Positions 16,001 to 25,453 are shown, counted from the first letter of the stretch. The stretch is 52,493 bases of DNA from Nanobdellati archaeon (GCA_016204275.1 JACQKZ010000014.1:1-52493); one strand, 5' to 3'. The notes: generated from the letters alone by a model not told the origin. Translations and numbers: made by a program.

Positions 16001-17872
16001 ATGCCAATTCCTGTCCAGCAAGACATAATCGGCCACACCTACCGGGATGCCTGGCAGGCCGCAGGGGGCGCCCTGAAACAGAAAACACCAAATGGACTAG
16101 AAAGTATTTTGGAAAATCTAGGCATTGATGAACATGCAATAGTTTCCAGCGCGGATGAAGCCTGGTGGGTTTTAGCTGCGGCCAGTACATACGAACCAAA
16201 CTCGATTCACCTGGCAGAGGCCAGCGATGTTTTCGGCGACGGAAGATTTGTGTTTCCAGTTCCGGTTTATTTGGAAAGAGAGGAAAAGCCAGGCCTGCTG
16301 CATCGCCTGAGGGAGAATCATCCCTATCTGTATAAAGGGCTTGTTGTCGCAACAGTCATTGGAACTATGGGCTTGGCAGCCGCTGCAGGTTTCACAATAG
16401 TAAAACACGCGGGCGCGCAGAATGAAACCGAATGCGATGCCAGAATATATAACGTAAGAATCACTAAGGATTTCAATGAATCAAGTCATTGGGACGGGCT
16501 TCCAGTTATGGTATATTATCAAGAGGAACTAAGCTGCGATTTTTCGGGATGGGATGTATCTATTAAATTTGTTTCAGATAATAATACATCAGAGGCATCT
16601 GGTACCGGACTGGCAACTTTCTCAAAAAAAGGAGTGCATAACTGGTCTACCGCAGCCATACTCCTGACGGGCCAGAATCCAAAGCTAATAATTAATAAAA
16701 CATTCTGGCAGGGCAGCGGCCAGCCAGCCATACATATCAGTTATGTTACAGATATTTTTATTTCCTACTCAGATAAAGTTGTCAAATGGGCAATAAACAA
16801 CGCGCCAACACTAAGGTTTGACTCGCGCGAAAAATATTTTCCAACAGATCCGTACGGCGACGGGGATGCAGATGTTAAAAATAATCCAGGCAACTGGCCG
16901 CAAAAGTTTTCTGGCAGGCCAGTAATTTTCTATTCAATAAAAGACGAAATCTTGTACTTAAGTGATGATGCAAAGGTACATCCCGAAGATTATAAAGATG
17001 ATTTAGAAAGTAAGGTGTATGTTCAATACTGGGCGCACTATGTCTGGAACGAGTGGCGCGGAACGGATAAGCACAAACTAGACAATGAACTTATGGTAAA
17101 AGAAGTTGACAGGCAGACAGGCGAAGTCACAAGAACATCGATGAGCATGCATATCTGGAACAATGTTTATGATGGAAATGTTTCTACCGCGTATGTTGAA
17201 AATGGCAGCCATGGCATGTCAAAAGACGGAAAGAGCTTTTTCTTGGAAGATTTTTCAACTGTTGGCATTACACTTACGCCAGATGATTATGAAATCAAAC
17301 CGCTAGACGTAATGGAAAACTATCGCGATCAGGATTTCCCAGGGGACCGCGGAAAATTCCCGGGGGAACAGGAGCGCCATAATAATCCTGAAAAAACATT
17401 TGAAACAATAAGCTGGCCAAAGTCTTTGGCATTCTCAGTCAAAAATAGTCCAAACTTGGAATTAATTTTAAAAAATCCAAATGTTGCGGCTGTCCAGCAG
17501 GGCGAGACAGTTTACGCGGTTAATAATATCGGCTCGGAATTTTTAAGTTCAATTGAGTTCAAAACTACTGGCAGGCAAACCGAAACATACAACACAGAAA
17601 TTAAAATCGAGTATAATAATATGGTTAAAACCGCCAGTGTAACTTTATCAACGAAGCCAGGCCAGCCCCAGTATTTTCAGGCGAATGAAAGTGGATTAGA
17701 ACTTGATAAAGATGGCGATGGGCTTAAAGAAACGCATGTCCAGTACTCCTCAGGCCAGCCTGTTAGCGCAGGGCTAAAAGAAAAAATCCTCGTTGCAGGC
17801 ATAGCAGCAGGCGGCGCAATAGCAGGAATTTTGGGTTTTGGAGCGTGGCGCAAAAAGCGGAAAAGTTTATAA
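16001..17872 (+). CDS. Large membrane-anchored exported protein, 623 aa
   Basis: Residues 1-105 form a soluble domain that is shared with the protein at 31680-32876 (IGxTYxxAW, then YEPN, then EKPG). A membrane helix follows at about 112-135. The long exported part (140-585) is rich in Asn, Thr, Tyr and Trp with beta-sandwich character and potential N-glycosylation sites. A C-terminal helix (about 595-617) is followed by the basic tail RKKRK. The protein is thus probably anchored at both ends with the middle outside. This may be a surface-layer or adhesion component; function unproven. Confidence 0.65.
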   Translation: MPIPVQQDIIGHTYRDAWQAAGGALKQKTPNGLESILENLGIDEHAIVSSADEAWWVLAAASTYEPNSIHLAEASDVFGDGRFVFPVPVYLEREEKPGLLHRLRENHPYLYKGLVVATVIGTMGLAAAAGFTIVKHAGAQNETECDARIYNVRITKDFNESSHWDGLPVMVYYQEELSCDFSGWDVSIKFVSDNNTSEASGTGLATFSKKGVHNWSTAAILLTGQNPKLIINKTFWQGSGQPAIHISYVTDIFISYSDKVVKWAINNAPTLRFDSREKYFPTDPYGDGDADVKNNPGNWPQKFSGRPVIFYSIKDEILYLSDDAKVHPEDYKDDLESKVYVQYWAHYVWNEWRGTDKHKLDNELMVKEVDRQTGEVTRTSMSMHIWNNVYDGNVSTAYVENGSHGMSKDGKSFFLEDFSTVGITLTPDDYEIKPLDVMENYRDQDFPGDRGKFPGEQERHNNPEKTFETISWPKSLAFSVKNSPNLELILKNPNVAAVQQGETVYAVNNIGSEFLSSIEFKTTGRQTETYNTEIKIEYNNMVKTASVTLSTKPGQPQYFQANESGLELDKDGDGLKETHVQYSSGQPVSAGLKEKILVAGIAAGGAIAGILGFGAWRKKRKSL

Positions 17873-17908
17873 ACAGCAGTCGATAAGCGAATTAATAAGA
17901 GGTATGAA

Positions 17909-18550
17909 ATGGTCATTTCATTTTTAGCACAAGCCGCAGAAGAAACAGCCAAGGCATTCCCGACAACAGTCTCGCAGGTTTCTGGCGTGGCGCCATTGGA
18001 TAACGTTATTGCGCTTTTGCAGCAGTTTGGATTCTTCCGTGTTGTCCTGCCGTTCTTATTAGTTTTTGCACTATTTTATGGCGTATTATTAAAAACCGGA
18101 GTTTTGGGCGAGCATGATAAGCCATGGGTAAAATCAGTAACCGCGATAATAAGTTTGGCGGCAGCCTTTTTTGTAATTGGCTACACGCCGGTTGTTGATG
18201 CGCTGGTAGTATTTATACCACAGGCATCTTTCCTGTTAGTTATTGCACTTGTAGTTTTGATGGTGTTTGCGTTTTTCGGTTTTAAGACAGAGAGTGCGTT
18301 AGGGGATGCAAAGCCATGGACGTGGGCGCTTATAATTCCAGTAATTTTGATTGTGATTGCAATGGTTGGTTCTGCGGCTGGCAAGAACATACCAGTTCTG
18401 TCAGGGCTTACACAGTTTTTAATTGGCCAGGGGGCACCATTTGAGCTAACGCCAGACACGCAGGCACTTTTGCTTGGCCTTGGCTTGATAATTGGCCTGC
18501 CATTAGTAATAGTTTATCTTGTTCTCAAGAGTTCTGGCGGCGACGAGTAG
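17909..18550 (+). CDS. Polytopic membrane protein, 213 aa (paralogue of 18648)
   Basis: The protein has an N-terminal hydrophobic region and about five further membrane helices. The segment FGFFRVVLPFLLVFALFYGV matches GFYQTIFPWLLVTAMMYGL in the gene at 18648, and the following FGE/LGE loop is also shared, so the two are paralogues. The ATG at 17909 sits 6 nt after GAGGT; an earlier ATG (17904) opens a frame that stops after seven codons. It lies upstream of the type IV filament genes; such paired membrane proteins are frequent near DPANN pilus loci. Confidence 0.65.
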   Translation: MVISFLAQAAEETAKAFPTTVSQVSGVAPLDNVIALLQQFGFFRVVLPFLLVFALFYGVLLKTGVLGEHDKPWVKSVTAIISLAAAFFVIGYTPVVDALVVFIPQASFLLVIALVVLMVFAFFGFKTESALGDAKPWTWALIIPVILIVIAMVGSAAGKNIPVLSGLTQFLIGQGAPFELTPDTQALLLGLGLIIGLPLVIVYLVLKSSGGDE

Positions 18551-18627
18551 TGATACGATTATATCGTTAGTTACGGCGCCAATGTAACCCAAAAATTACC
18601 GAGCAGGGCAGGCAAAGATTTATATTC

Positions 18628-18644
18628 TATCTATTAAATAGATA
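18628..18644. promoter_or_regulatory. Inverted repeat just upstream of the start at 18648
   Basis: TATCTAT-TAA-ATAGATA is a perfect 7-bp inverted repeat ending 3 nt before the ATG and beginning directly after a TATA-like ATTTATATTC (18618-18627). In a leaderless archaeal promoter this position covers the transcript start, so it could be an operator. It could also be a small RNA hairpin over the start. Confidence 0.45.
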
Positions 18645-18647
18645 AAC

Positions 18648-19223
18648 ATGGCCGCGTTGATCGATGCAGTAGGAATACTTAGCAAGATGGGTTTTTATCA
18701 GACGATCTTCCCGTGGCTTTTAGTTACCGCCATGATGTATGGCCTGCTGACAAAGTATAAGATGTTTGGCGAAAAGTCCGGCACAATTAATATAATAATT
18801 TCTTCGATTGTCGGCCTTGTGTTTATATCATTTGTAAAGGCATCACTATTTTTGCAGAATGTCCTGCCATTCGTAACTGCATTCATAATTATGCTGTTCT
18901 TCCTGATGATGATATTCCTTTTTGTTGGCGTAAAAGAGGAGACAATAGGAGAGGCGTTCAAGCAGCCCTCGCTCTACTGGCCGCTCGTACTTATTTTCCT
19001 TGTTTTTACATTTATAGTTATTCCGCAAATATTTCCTGAGCTGGCAATCGGCGCAAATCCAGAGCTCGCATCACAACTAAATTATACTGCTAACCAGCAG
19101 CCCCAAGACATTTTGTTTCAGCAGTCCCTCGGCATAATATTCAGCCCGAAAGTGGTTGGCTTGTCAATAATGATTTTGATTTTTGCAATTGGAACTTATT
19201 TTATAACAAGAGAACAAATATAA
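18648..19223 (+). CDS. Polytopic membrane protein, 191 aa (paralogue of 17909)
   Basis: About five membrane helices, with the N-terminal segment GFYQTIFPWLLVTAMMYGL matching the neighbour at 17909. A soluble loop of about 25 residues lies before the last helix. The inverted repeat at 18628-18644 is directly upstream. It is convergent with the coiled-coil gene at 19243. The function is unknown. Confidence 0.65.
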   Translation: MAALIDAVGILSKMGFYQTIFPWLLVTAMMYGLLTKYKMFGEKSGTINIIISSIVGLVFISFVKASLFLQNVLPFVTAFIIMLFFLMMIFLFVGVKEETIGEAFKQPSLYWPLVLIFLVFTFIVIPQIFPELAIGANPELASQLNYTANQQPQDILFQQSLGIIFSPKVVGLSIMILIFAIGTYFITREQI

Positions 19224-19242
19224 TAATATAATTGCTGAACTT

Positions 19243-20052
19243 TTATTTTTTGGTACTCTTTTCTTTCTTCTTTTTCTCAACCAATGCCTGCAATTCTTTA
19301 ATGTTCGCGGTGAACTGTGGCATTACAGTCTGAAAAATTTTCTGCATCGCTTTTAATTCTGTGCTGACATCCGAAATTCCCTTTGAGTACTCATCCATTC
19401 GCGCCATGACTGATTTTTCGATGTTGTCCATCTTTGCGCGCAGCTTATCAGATTCATCGACAAGCCAGTTCATTTTTCCCTCAGCATCCTCGCGCCACTT
19501 TTGCGCAGACTCAAAATCTTTTTTGAACTTCGACCATTTTTCCGCGATTATTGATTCTGAAATCTGTTGTATGTCCTCAGTTAGAAGTGTGATAACTTCA
19601 TCCCTATGTTGTTCCTGCATATTTGGAGGTGGCGGCGGCCTTGGCATGCCCGGCGGAATCTGCGGCATACCCTGCTGAGATTCAAAGCCAGCCCCCTGTG
19701 CAAAATCGTAACCTTGTAATTCCGCAAGAATTGTATCTGCCGGATAGCCCTCTACTTTTAATCGCGATGCTATTTGATTATTATTCATGCCCTGCCCGCG
19801 CAGCTCTGAAATCCTCTGATGGATTGGCGGCATCGCAGGATTTGGTATGAAGATTGGTGTTTGCGGAATTTGCCAGACTGGTGGAACTGGCGGCTCTAAA
19901 CTATCTTGGGGCGGGCCCATCGGCTCGCCAGAATCACTGGGCTGCTGGCCAAACATAGGCGGCGGCAGTATTGGTGGCAGGCCAGGCGGGGGCGGCGGAA
20001 TGCCCAGCGGGTATTCATCATCTTTTTTCTTTTTGTTTCCAAAAAGCGCCAT
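19243..20052 (-). CDS. Pilus-associated coiled-coil protein with UBA-like helical domain, 269 aa
   Basis: The N terminus (residues 1-75) is Pro-rich and disordered. A compact helical motif, RISELRGQGMNNNQIASRL...GYPADTILAEL, lies near 82-120 and resembles UBA-like three-helix domains. After a second Pro-rich linker comes a long coiled coil (about 150-260) with a Lys-rich end. The ATG at 20052 overlaps the stop of the upstream coiled-coil gene (TAATG), so translation is coupled. A role as an accessory protein of the neighbouring type IV filament ATPase is inferred from position. Confidence 0.6.
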   Translation of the reverse strand: MALFGNKKKKDDEYPLGIPPPPPGLPPILPPPMFGQQPSDSGEPMGPPQDSLEPPVPPVWQIPQTPIFIPNPAMPPIHQRISELRGQGMNNNQIASRLKVEGYPADTILAELQGYDFAQGAGFESQQGMPQIPPGMPRPPPPPNMQEQHRDEVITLLTEDIQQISESIIAEKWSKFKKDFESAQKWREDAEGKMNWLVDESDKLRAKMDNIEKSVMARMDEYSKGISDVSTELKAMQKIFQTVMPQFTANIKELQALVEKKKKEKSTKK

Positions 20053-20543
20053 TACTCTTTCACCTTCACTTTCAGGTCTGTTAAAATATTTCTTACTACT
20101 GTTTCTATCTCGCTTCTGGTTACAAAATTCATCGGCTGCCACATGCTCACATATCTTTCCAAAATTTTTACTTCTTCCCGCGAGGCAAGCTCCTCGAGCC
20201 GCTTGGCCAGCCTTTCAGTAATATCTTTCAGCGCGTCAAAATCACCGCGCAATGCCTGAACGCTGCTTTCAGTTTCCTTTACTTCGTCAACAACAGCTTT
20301 ATGTTTTTCAATTAGCGAGTTGTCCAGCAATTCGATATGCCCGCGCAGCGATTCAATCCTGTCTTCGATAAGTTTTAGCCTGGCAGAAAGTGAGGATAGC
20401 TGCCCGCGCAGCTCGGTTTTAATTGCGTTCACGTCTGCCTGTGGCTTCTGCTGGAACTGTGCAAGCAAGGGCGGTGGCTGGCTCGGCGGCTGAAACGAAG
20501 AAGGATAGGGCTGCATCTGCTGCTGCATACTAAATTCGGCCAT
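20052..20543 (-). CDS. Coiled-coil accessory protein, possibly FlaC/D/E-like
   Basis: A Gln/Pro-rich N terminus precedes a coiled coil (about residues 38-125) and a C-terminal segment KILERYVSMWQPMNFVTRSE followed by a short helix. Small coiled-coil proteins with a compact C-terminal domain occur beside archaellum ATPases as FlaC/D/E; the resemblance here is in layout more than in clear sequence identity. It is divergent from the ATPase gene and is first in a two-gene unit with 19243-20052. Confidence 0.5.
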   Translation of the reverse strand: MAEFSMQQQMQPYPSSFQPPSQPPPLLAQFQQKPQADVNAIKTELRGQLSSLSARLKLIEDRIESLRGHIELLDNSLIEKHKAVVDEVKETESSVQALRGDFDALKDITERLAKRLEELASREEVKILERYVSMWQPMNFVTRSEIETVVRNILTDLKVKVKE

Positions 20544-20652
20544 GTTTATACATTTATGGCTGAATATAAAAAGCTATTGGAGTGTTGAGGCGCAGAATAA
20601 CAGTTCAGCGTTAGCTACTAAAACTTTTAAACAGGCTTGTACAATAGTAATC

Positions 20653-22935
20653 ATGGCCACTGATCAAAAGCCAGAGCCAGCGCAGTACAAGCTAGCCCAC
20701 GAAGGTTCAGATCGTGTGCTAAAGTTTGATTACGAAGCTGAAACCCGTGCGCCTTCAATAGAAGACGATGAAGTTACGATGACGCGCGTGTTTGATGCGC
20801 TGCTCGAGGCTGGCGATGTAACCCGTGTTTCTTTTTTACAGCGCGAGGAATTTTCATACGATTATTCGCAGATAAAACTTTTATCAGAGCTTGCAAGGAT
20901 TTATAAAAAATTAGTAGATGAAGAAAATATTCTTGACATAAGCGGGCTGACTGGCCCCGAGTGCGAGCGCTTCTACCCTGGCTGGCTGGATTTTCTCAGG
21001 CATAATGTTTTGTTGGGCATAAAATCAGATCCAGTTGGATCTTTTGTAAATATAAAGAGGCAAATCAGGGAAGAATTATTAAAGCAAAGGAATCCGCCGC
21101 TTCCAGAGTACTCTGCCTGCGGCCGCACTTATTTAATTTTGTTACAGCATGCCGCAGACATAATGGAAACATCAAAGCTGATACAAATTGCTGAGCCAAA
21201 TCTCGATGGCTATGTTCCGGGAAACAGGGATATTTACAGGAAGGTATTCAAGCCGTCCATCCGACCGTTATTTATGTATACAAAAGCAGTTACAAACTAC
21301 CCTGCGGGCGCAGTGGAGCTAGAAACATATAAAGTCGGCGAGGACTCGCAGGTTTTGATACTCAAAACACCGCACGATATCCGCCCGATTTATCATCTGT
21401 CTCCGCCGGAATTCGGGCTGACTGAAGATAAGTATGCCCTTCTCACAGAAGCCAAGGCAGTTTTGTCAGAACACAAGCCCCAGCGCGAGGAGTTTCTTCA
21501 AATAGAAAGAACAAGGGAAATTTTCTTCAACATCTCCCGCGATCTGATAAAAGACCTTGCGCGTTCCAAGGGATTGAAATTAAATTACCATGAAATAGAA
21601 GAGCTGGCCCGCATACTCGTTCGCTATACAATTGGCTTTGGCCTGATAGAAATTTTGCTTACAGATTCAAATATACAGGATATTTCGCTGAATGCGCCAG
21701 TTGGTTCATCGCCAATATCAATTATTCACGCGAATTACGGGGAATGCAGGACAAATATAGTGCCAGCACACCGCGAGTCTGAGAGCTGGGCAACAAAGCT
21801 TAGGCTGATTTCTGGCAGGCCGTTTGACGAGGCAAATCCTGTTTTAGACACCGAACTTTTAGTTCCCGGCGGGCGTGCAAGGGTTGCGGCAATTCAGCAG
21901 CCGCTTTCGCCATCAGGCATCGCGTTTGCGTTCCGAAGGCACAGGGAAAAGCCGTGGACGCTTCCGTTATTCATGCAGCAGAAAATGCTCACGCCGCTTG
22001 CAGCCGGCTTGATCAGCTTTTTAGTGGACAATGCAAGGACTATGTTAATCGCAGGAACAAGAAGTGCCGGAAAAACATCACTGCTTGGCGCGCTGATGAT
22101 CGAGATCATGCGGTCAAATAGAATTCTGACTGTAGAGGATACGCTGGAACTTCCGATTGCACAGATGAAGAAACTTAATTATGATATACAATCTATGAAG
22201 GCCCGCTCGGTAATCACTGGCTCGGAAGCTGAATTGCCAGCAGAGCAGGCCATCAGGACCGCATTGCGCCTTGGCGATTCCGCGCTGATAATCGGCGAGG
22301 TCCGTTCGGTCGAGGCCCGCGCGTTGTTTGAAGCGATGCGTGTAGGCGCCCTCGCGAAGGTTGTTGCCGGAACAATTCACGGCGATTCGCCCTACTCTGT
22401 TTTCGATCGCGTAGTTAACGACCTTGGTGTGCCAAAAACAAGTTTTAAGGCGACAGATATTATAATTGTTGCGAATCCAGTTACAGATCCATCTGGCCTG
22501 CGCTCATTCCGCAGGCTTGTGCAGGTTGCTGAGGTGCGAAAGCACTGGACTGAAGATCCATTGGCGGAAAAGGGCTTTGCTGACCTGATGACTTACGATG
22601 CAAAAAACGATTTGCTGGCCCCAACAGACGTTTTGCTGGAGGGCGAGTCAGAAGTCCTGAAATCCGCTGGCCTGCACGTGAAGGAGTTTGCAGGCAACTG
22701 GGACAGCATCTGGAAAAATATAGAACTGCGGGCAAAGGTAAAGCAGGCAATCCTTGACATTTCTGAAAAGGCAGGCAACCCGGACCTGCTTGAAGCCCCG
22801 TTTGTTGTAAAGGCAAATGACCAGTTTCACATTATTTCTGACAAGGTCGCGCAGGAAGTCGGCACGACAGAAGCGGACAGGGTTTTCGCAATCTGGAATG
22901 ACTGGCTGAAGCAGGAAGTTAAACGGCACTTTTAA
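20653..22935 (+). CDS. Type IV filament/secretion ATPase (FlaI/TadA/PilB-type)
   Basis: This 760-aa hexameric-type ATPase powers assembly of archaeal pili or archaella. Its long N-terminal region (about 1-340) precedes the catalytic core. Walker A is GTRSAGKTS near 466, the Asp box EDTLELP near 500, Walker B ALIIGEVRSVEA near 545, and the His box GTIHGDSPYSVFDRVVNDLG near 572. The C-terminal 130 residues are an extra helical extension. The ATG at 20653 was chosen because the earlier ATG at 20542 overlaps the divergent gene. Its last codons are duplicated after a hairpin insert (22904-23044). Confidence 0.9.
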   Translation: MATDQKPEPAQYKLAHEGSDRVLKFDYEAETRAPSIEDDEVTMTRVFDALLEAGDVTRVSFLQREEFSYDYSQIKLLSELARIYKKLVDEENILDISGLTGPECERFYPGWLDFLRHNVLLGIKSDPVGSFVNIKRQIREELLKQRNPPLPEYSACGRTYLILLQHAADIMETSKLIQIAEPNLDGYVPGNRDIYRKVFKPSIRPLFMYTKAVTNYPAGAVELETYKVGEDSQVLILKTPHDIRPIYHLSPPEFGLTEDKYALLTEAKAVLSEHKPQREEFLQIERTREIFFNISRDLIKDLARSKGLKLNYHEIEELARILVRYTIGFGLIEILLTDSNIQDISLNAPVGSSPISIIHANYGECRTNIVPAHRESESWATKLRLISGRPFDEANPVLDTELLVPGGRARVAAIQQPLSPSGIAFAFRRHREKPWTLPLFMQQKMLTPLAAGLISFLVDNARTMLIAGTRSAGKTSLLGALMIEIMRSNRILTVEDTLELPIAQMKKLNYDIQSMKARSVITGSEAELPAEQAIRTALRLGDSALIIGEVRSVEARALFEAMRVGALAKVVAGTIHGDSPYSVFDRVVNDLGVPKTSFKATDIIIVANPVTDPSGLRSFRRLVQVAEVRKHWTEDPLAEKGFADLMTYDAKNDLLAPTDVLLEGESEVLKSAGLHVKEFAGNWDSIWKNIELRAKVKQAILDISEKAGNPDLLEAPFVVKANDQFHIISDKVAQEVGTTEADRVFAIWNDWLKQEVKRHF

Positions 22936-23044
22936 AATAAGTTGCATTGCGTAGCAATGCGACACGGGGGATTGGAAGTGACTAAGAACGAAGGGGGCGG
23001 AGCCCCCTTGGGTCTTAGGGCTGAAGATGGAAGTTAAACGGCAC
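22904..23044. repeat. Hairpin insert flanked by a 26-nt duplication of the ATPase 3' end
   Basis: The end of the ATPase gene (22904-22929, including GGAAGTTAAACGGCAC) reappears at 23019-23044 with 24 of 26 bases matching. Between the copies lie GTTGCATTGC-GTA-GCAATGCGAC (22941-22963), and a second hairpin (22982-23018) with outer arms CTAAGA/TCTTAG and inner arms AAGGGGGC/GCCCCCTT around a GGA loop. The first hairpin has the same 10-nt arms as the one at 38133-38155. Confidence 0.85.
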
Positions 23045-23105
23045 GCTAACCAAAACCTTTAAAAGTAACTAAAATATACTTTTTGTTACTAAAAGTTACT
23101 TAAAA

Positions 23106-23354
23106 ATGCACAGCATCAAAAAAGAACTCGCGCGCGAAGCCAAAAAAATAGCAAAAGCATTTGGACAGCCAGAAATATCGGCCAAGCCAGTCAAATTAGA
23201 TGTCGAGCTTTACAATGAAATAGTAAAAATTATATCAAAAAAAGATTTTAAGTACCGCTATACGAGCATATCCGCATTTGTGAATGAAGCAGTTTATGAA
23301 AAAACAAAATCCTTAAACGAGGCAGGAACAAAACTAAAGATGGCAAAATTATAA
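23106..23354 (+). CDS. Small protein with ribbon-helix-helix-like pattern, 82 aa
   Basis: A basic helical N terminus is followed by a strand-like PVKLDVELYNEIVKII and a helix-turn-helix-like stretch (YTSISAFVNEAVYEKTKSL). This is the strand-helix-helix order of ribbon-helix-helix DNA-binding or dimerisation proteins. The stop codon overlaps the start of the filament platform gene (TAATG), so the two are translationally coupled. It may regulate the pilus operon; this is inferred. Confidence 0.55.
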   Translation: MHSIKKELAREAKKIAKAFGQPEISAKPVKLDVELYNEIVKIISKKDFKYRYTSISAFVNEAVYEKTKSLNEAGTKLKMAKL

Positions 23355-25453
23355 TGGTAGATTCCGCGCTAGTTGAAAAATATCGGGCGAAGATTGAGAG
23401 CCAGCTCGAGCTAGGTGAAAAATTTGAGGACATGTCTTACTCGCGCGAATACGAATTATTTAAGGATGAACAGTACCCGAAGGCTACGCAGTTTTACGAA
23501 AAGCTCTGCCAGAAATCCGCGCAAATCATTAAGATTCAGGTCGCGCCGAAGGACGCGGAAAAAGTAGCTCCGGCGATACAGCTTGCCCACCTAAATGTTA
23601 CTCCAGAGGGCGTTTACTCCTTCGCGTATCTAGTAACATTTATTTCTATCGCGGCTTTTATGATTCTCGGCATAGTATTTTTTAATTTGTTTGTTATGCT
23701 GATTGGTTTGTTAGTTAGTTTAGCAGTCCTTTTCCTGCTGCCGACAATTCCAAAGCAGATTCTTACAAGCTGGCGGGCCCGCGCATCTGACCAGCTGGTT
23801 TTGGCGGTTCTTTACATAGTTATTTACATGCAGCACACCGCAAACCTTGAGCGCGCGCTTAAATTTGTGGCAGAACATATGCCTCCGCCGATTTCACTGG
23901 ATTTTACAAAACTGCTCTGGGATATGGAACTGAAAACTTACGAAAGCGCACAGAAGGCGCTGATCGCTTACGCAGAGACGTGGCGCGGCTGGGACAATGA
24001 ATTTATTGATTCTGTAAATTTAATAGTCGGCTCGCTTTATGAGCCTGACCCGCAAAGGAAGAAAGAGCTTCTCGACCAGTCTGTGACAGTTATTTTGGAT
24101 GGAACACAGGACCACATGCTGGCCTTTGCGCATAATTTGCAAAGCCCTATGGAAGCCCTGCACATGCTTGGCATAGTCCTTCCGGTTATGGGTATGGTAA
24201 TGCTGCCAATGATAGGCGCATTTTTGGGCGCGTCATTCCAAAGCTGGCAAATCATACTGCTCTACAATATTATTTTGCCATTGACTGTTTATGGAATCGG
24301 CACTTCTGTTCTTTCCACGAGGCCGGCTGGCTCTGACGAGTCAGATGTCTACAAATATATACAGCAGCAGTACGGCACGCCCAAGCCAGTAATTTTCGGA
24401 AAGGAGGTTAACATCTCGCCGAAGCTTCTCGCAGGCATACTTTTTGTGCTTAGCATGATTCCTGTATTTATTTATGTGGCAGGCATGGCACAGCTTACGC
24501 CGGAAAAACTTGATGATGTAATTTATGGCACGCCGCTGTTGTTCATCAGTATCTACTCTGTTGTTATGATTGGCCTGTGCATCGGCCTCTACTTCTACTG
24601 GTCTGTCGCGCCGCTCATGAAAATTAAGCACGATGTCGAAGATATGGAGCAGGAATTTGCCTCAACTATTTTCCAGCTTGGCGAGCGCCTGCAGGAACAC
24701 AAGCCGCCCGAGCAGGCAATCATGGACTTAGAAGAGACAATGCAGCAGAGCAAGGTAGCAAGTTTCTTTAACGTGATAGTAAGCAACATCACAAAACTCG
24801 GTGTAGGTTTAAGAGATGCAATTTTTAACGAGCGCTATGGCGCGATCGCGCTTTATCCGTCAGGCATAATCAAAAGCACGATGTCAATCTTAGTTGAGGG
24901 CGCGAAGAAAAGCCCAGAGGTTGCCGGCCGCTCACTAATAACAATCTCAACGTATTTGAAAACAGTCCACACAGTTACAGAGAGAATGAAGGACTTGCTT
25001 GCGGATACAACATCAGCAATGCAGTCGCAGGCAAAGATTTTTGTTCCAGTCATATCTGGAATTGTAGTCGGGCTTGCCTCACTTACAGTTGGCATACTCC
25101 GAAACCTGTCGCATCAGCTTCAGGCAATCGCCCCGGGCGGCGTTGAGGCAGGCGAATCAGCCGCACAGGTCAGCCAGACATCTGGCCTGCTGGACATATT
25201 CCAGACAAAGTTTGCCATCCCGCCCTACCTTTTCCAGTTAATCGTTGGCATTTATTTAATCCAGATAGTTTACCTACTGTCTTATTTGCTTTCGGGCGTA
25301 ATAAATGGCCATGACGAGATGGAGAAGCGCTACATGCTGGCCAAGAACTTGATATTCTCGACAATATTTTACGCAGTAATAACAGTAGCAGTCGTGCTGT
25401 TGTTCAATAACTTAGTGGCACCAATATCTAAAATAACATTTAACGAAGAGTAA
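23354..25453 (+). CDS. Type IV filament membrane platform protein (FlaJ/TadC-like, two T2SF modules)
   Basis: The 699-aa protein has a cytosolic N terminus (1-88), two membrane helices (about 90-135), a cytosolic T2SF module (about 140-260), then helices at 265-310. The pattern repeats: helices near 355-420, a second T2SF module (435-545) and helices from 555 to the end. This double layout is that of archaeal FlaJ/TadC-family proteins, which anchor the ATPase and pass pilin subunits into the filament. It follows the ATPase by about 420 nt, with a hairpin insert and a small RHH-like gene between them. Confidence 0.85.
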   Translation: MVDSALVEKYRAKIESQLELGEKFEDMSYSREYELFKDEQYPKATQFYEKLCQKSAQIIKIQVAPKDAEKVAPAIQLAHLNVTPEGVYSFAYLVTFISIAAFMILGIVFFNLFVMLIGLLVSLAVLFLLPTIPKQILTSWRARASDQLVLAVLYIVIYMQHTANLERALKFVAEHMPPPISLDFTKLLWDMELKTYESAQKALIAYAETWRGWDNEFIDSVNLIVGSLYEPDPQRKKELLDQSVTVILDGTQDHMLAFAHNLQSPMEALHMLGIVLPVMGMVMLPMIGAFLGASFQSWQIILLYNIILPLTVYGIGTSVLSTRPAGSDESDVYKYIQQQYGTPKPVIFGKEVNISPKLLAGILFVLSMIPVFIYVAGMAQLTPEKLDDVIYGTPLLFISIYSVVMIGLCIGLYFYWSVAPLMKIKHDVEDMEQEFASTIFQLGERLQEHKPPEQAIMDLEETMQQSKVASFFNVIVSNITKLGVGLRDAIFNERYGAIALYPSGIIKSTMSILVEGAKKSPEVAGRSLITISTYLKTVHTVTERMKDLLADTTSAMQSQAKIFVPVISGIVVGLASLTVGILRNLSHQLQAIAPGGVEAGESAAQVSQTSGLLDIFQTKFAIPPYLFQLIVGIYLIQIVYLLSYLLSGVINGHDEMEKRYMLAKNLIFSTIFYAVITVAVVLLFNNLVAPISKITFNEE

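Noticed and set aside
20542-20652. Earlier ATG of the secretion ATPase
   Set aside because: It would overlap the divergent coiled-coil gene and its promoter, and the added residues look like random translation; the ATG at 20653 is better placed.
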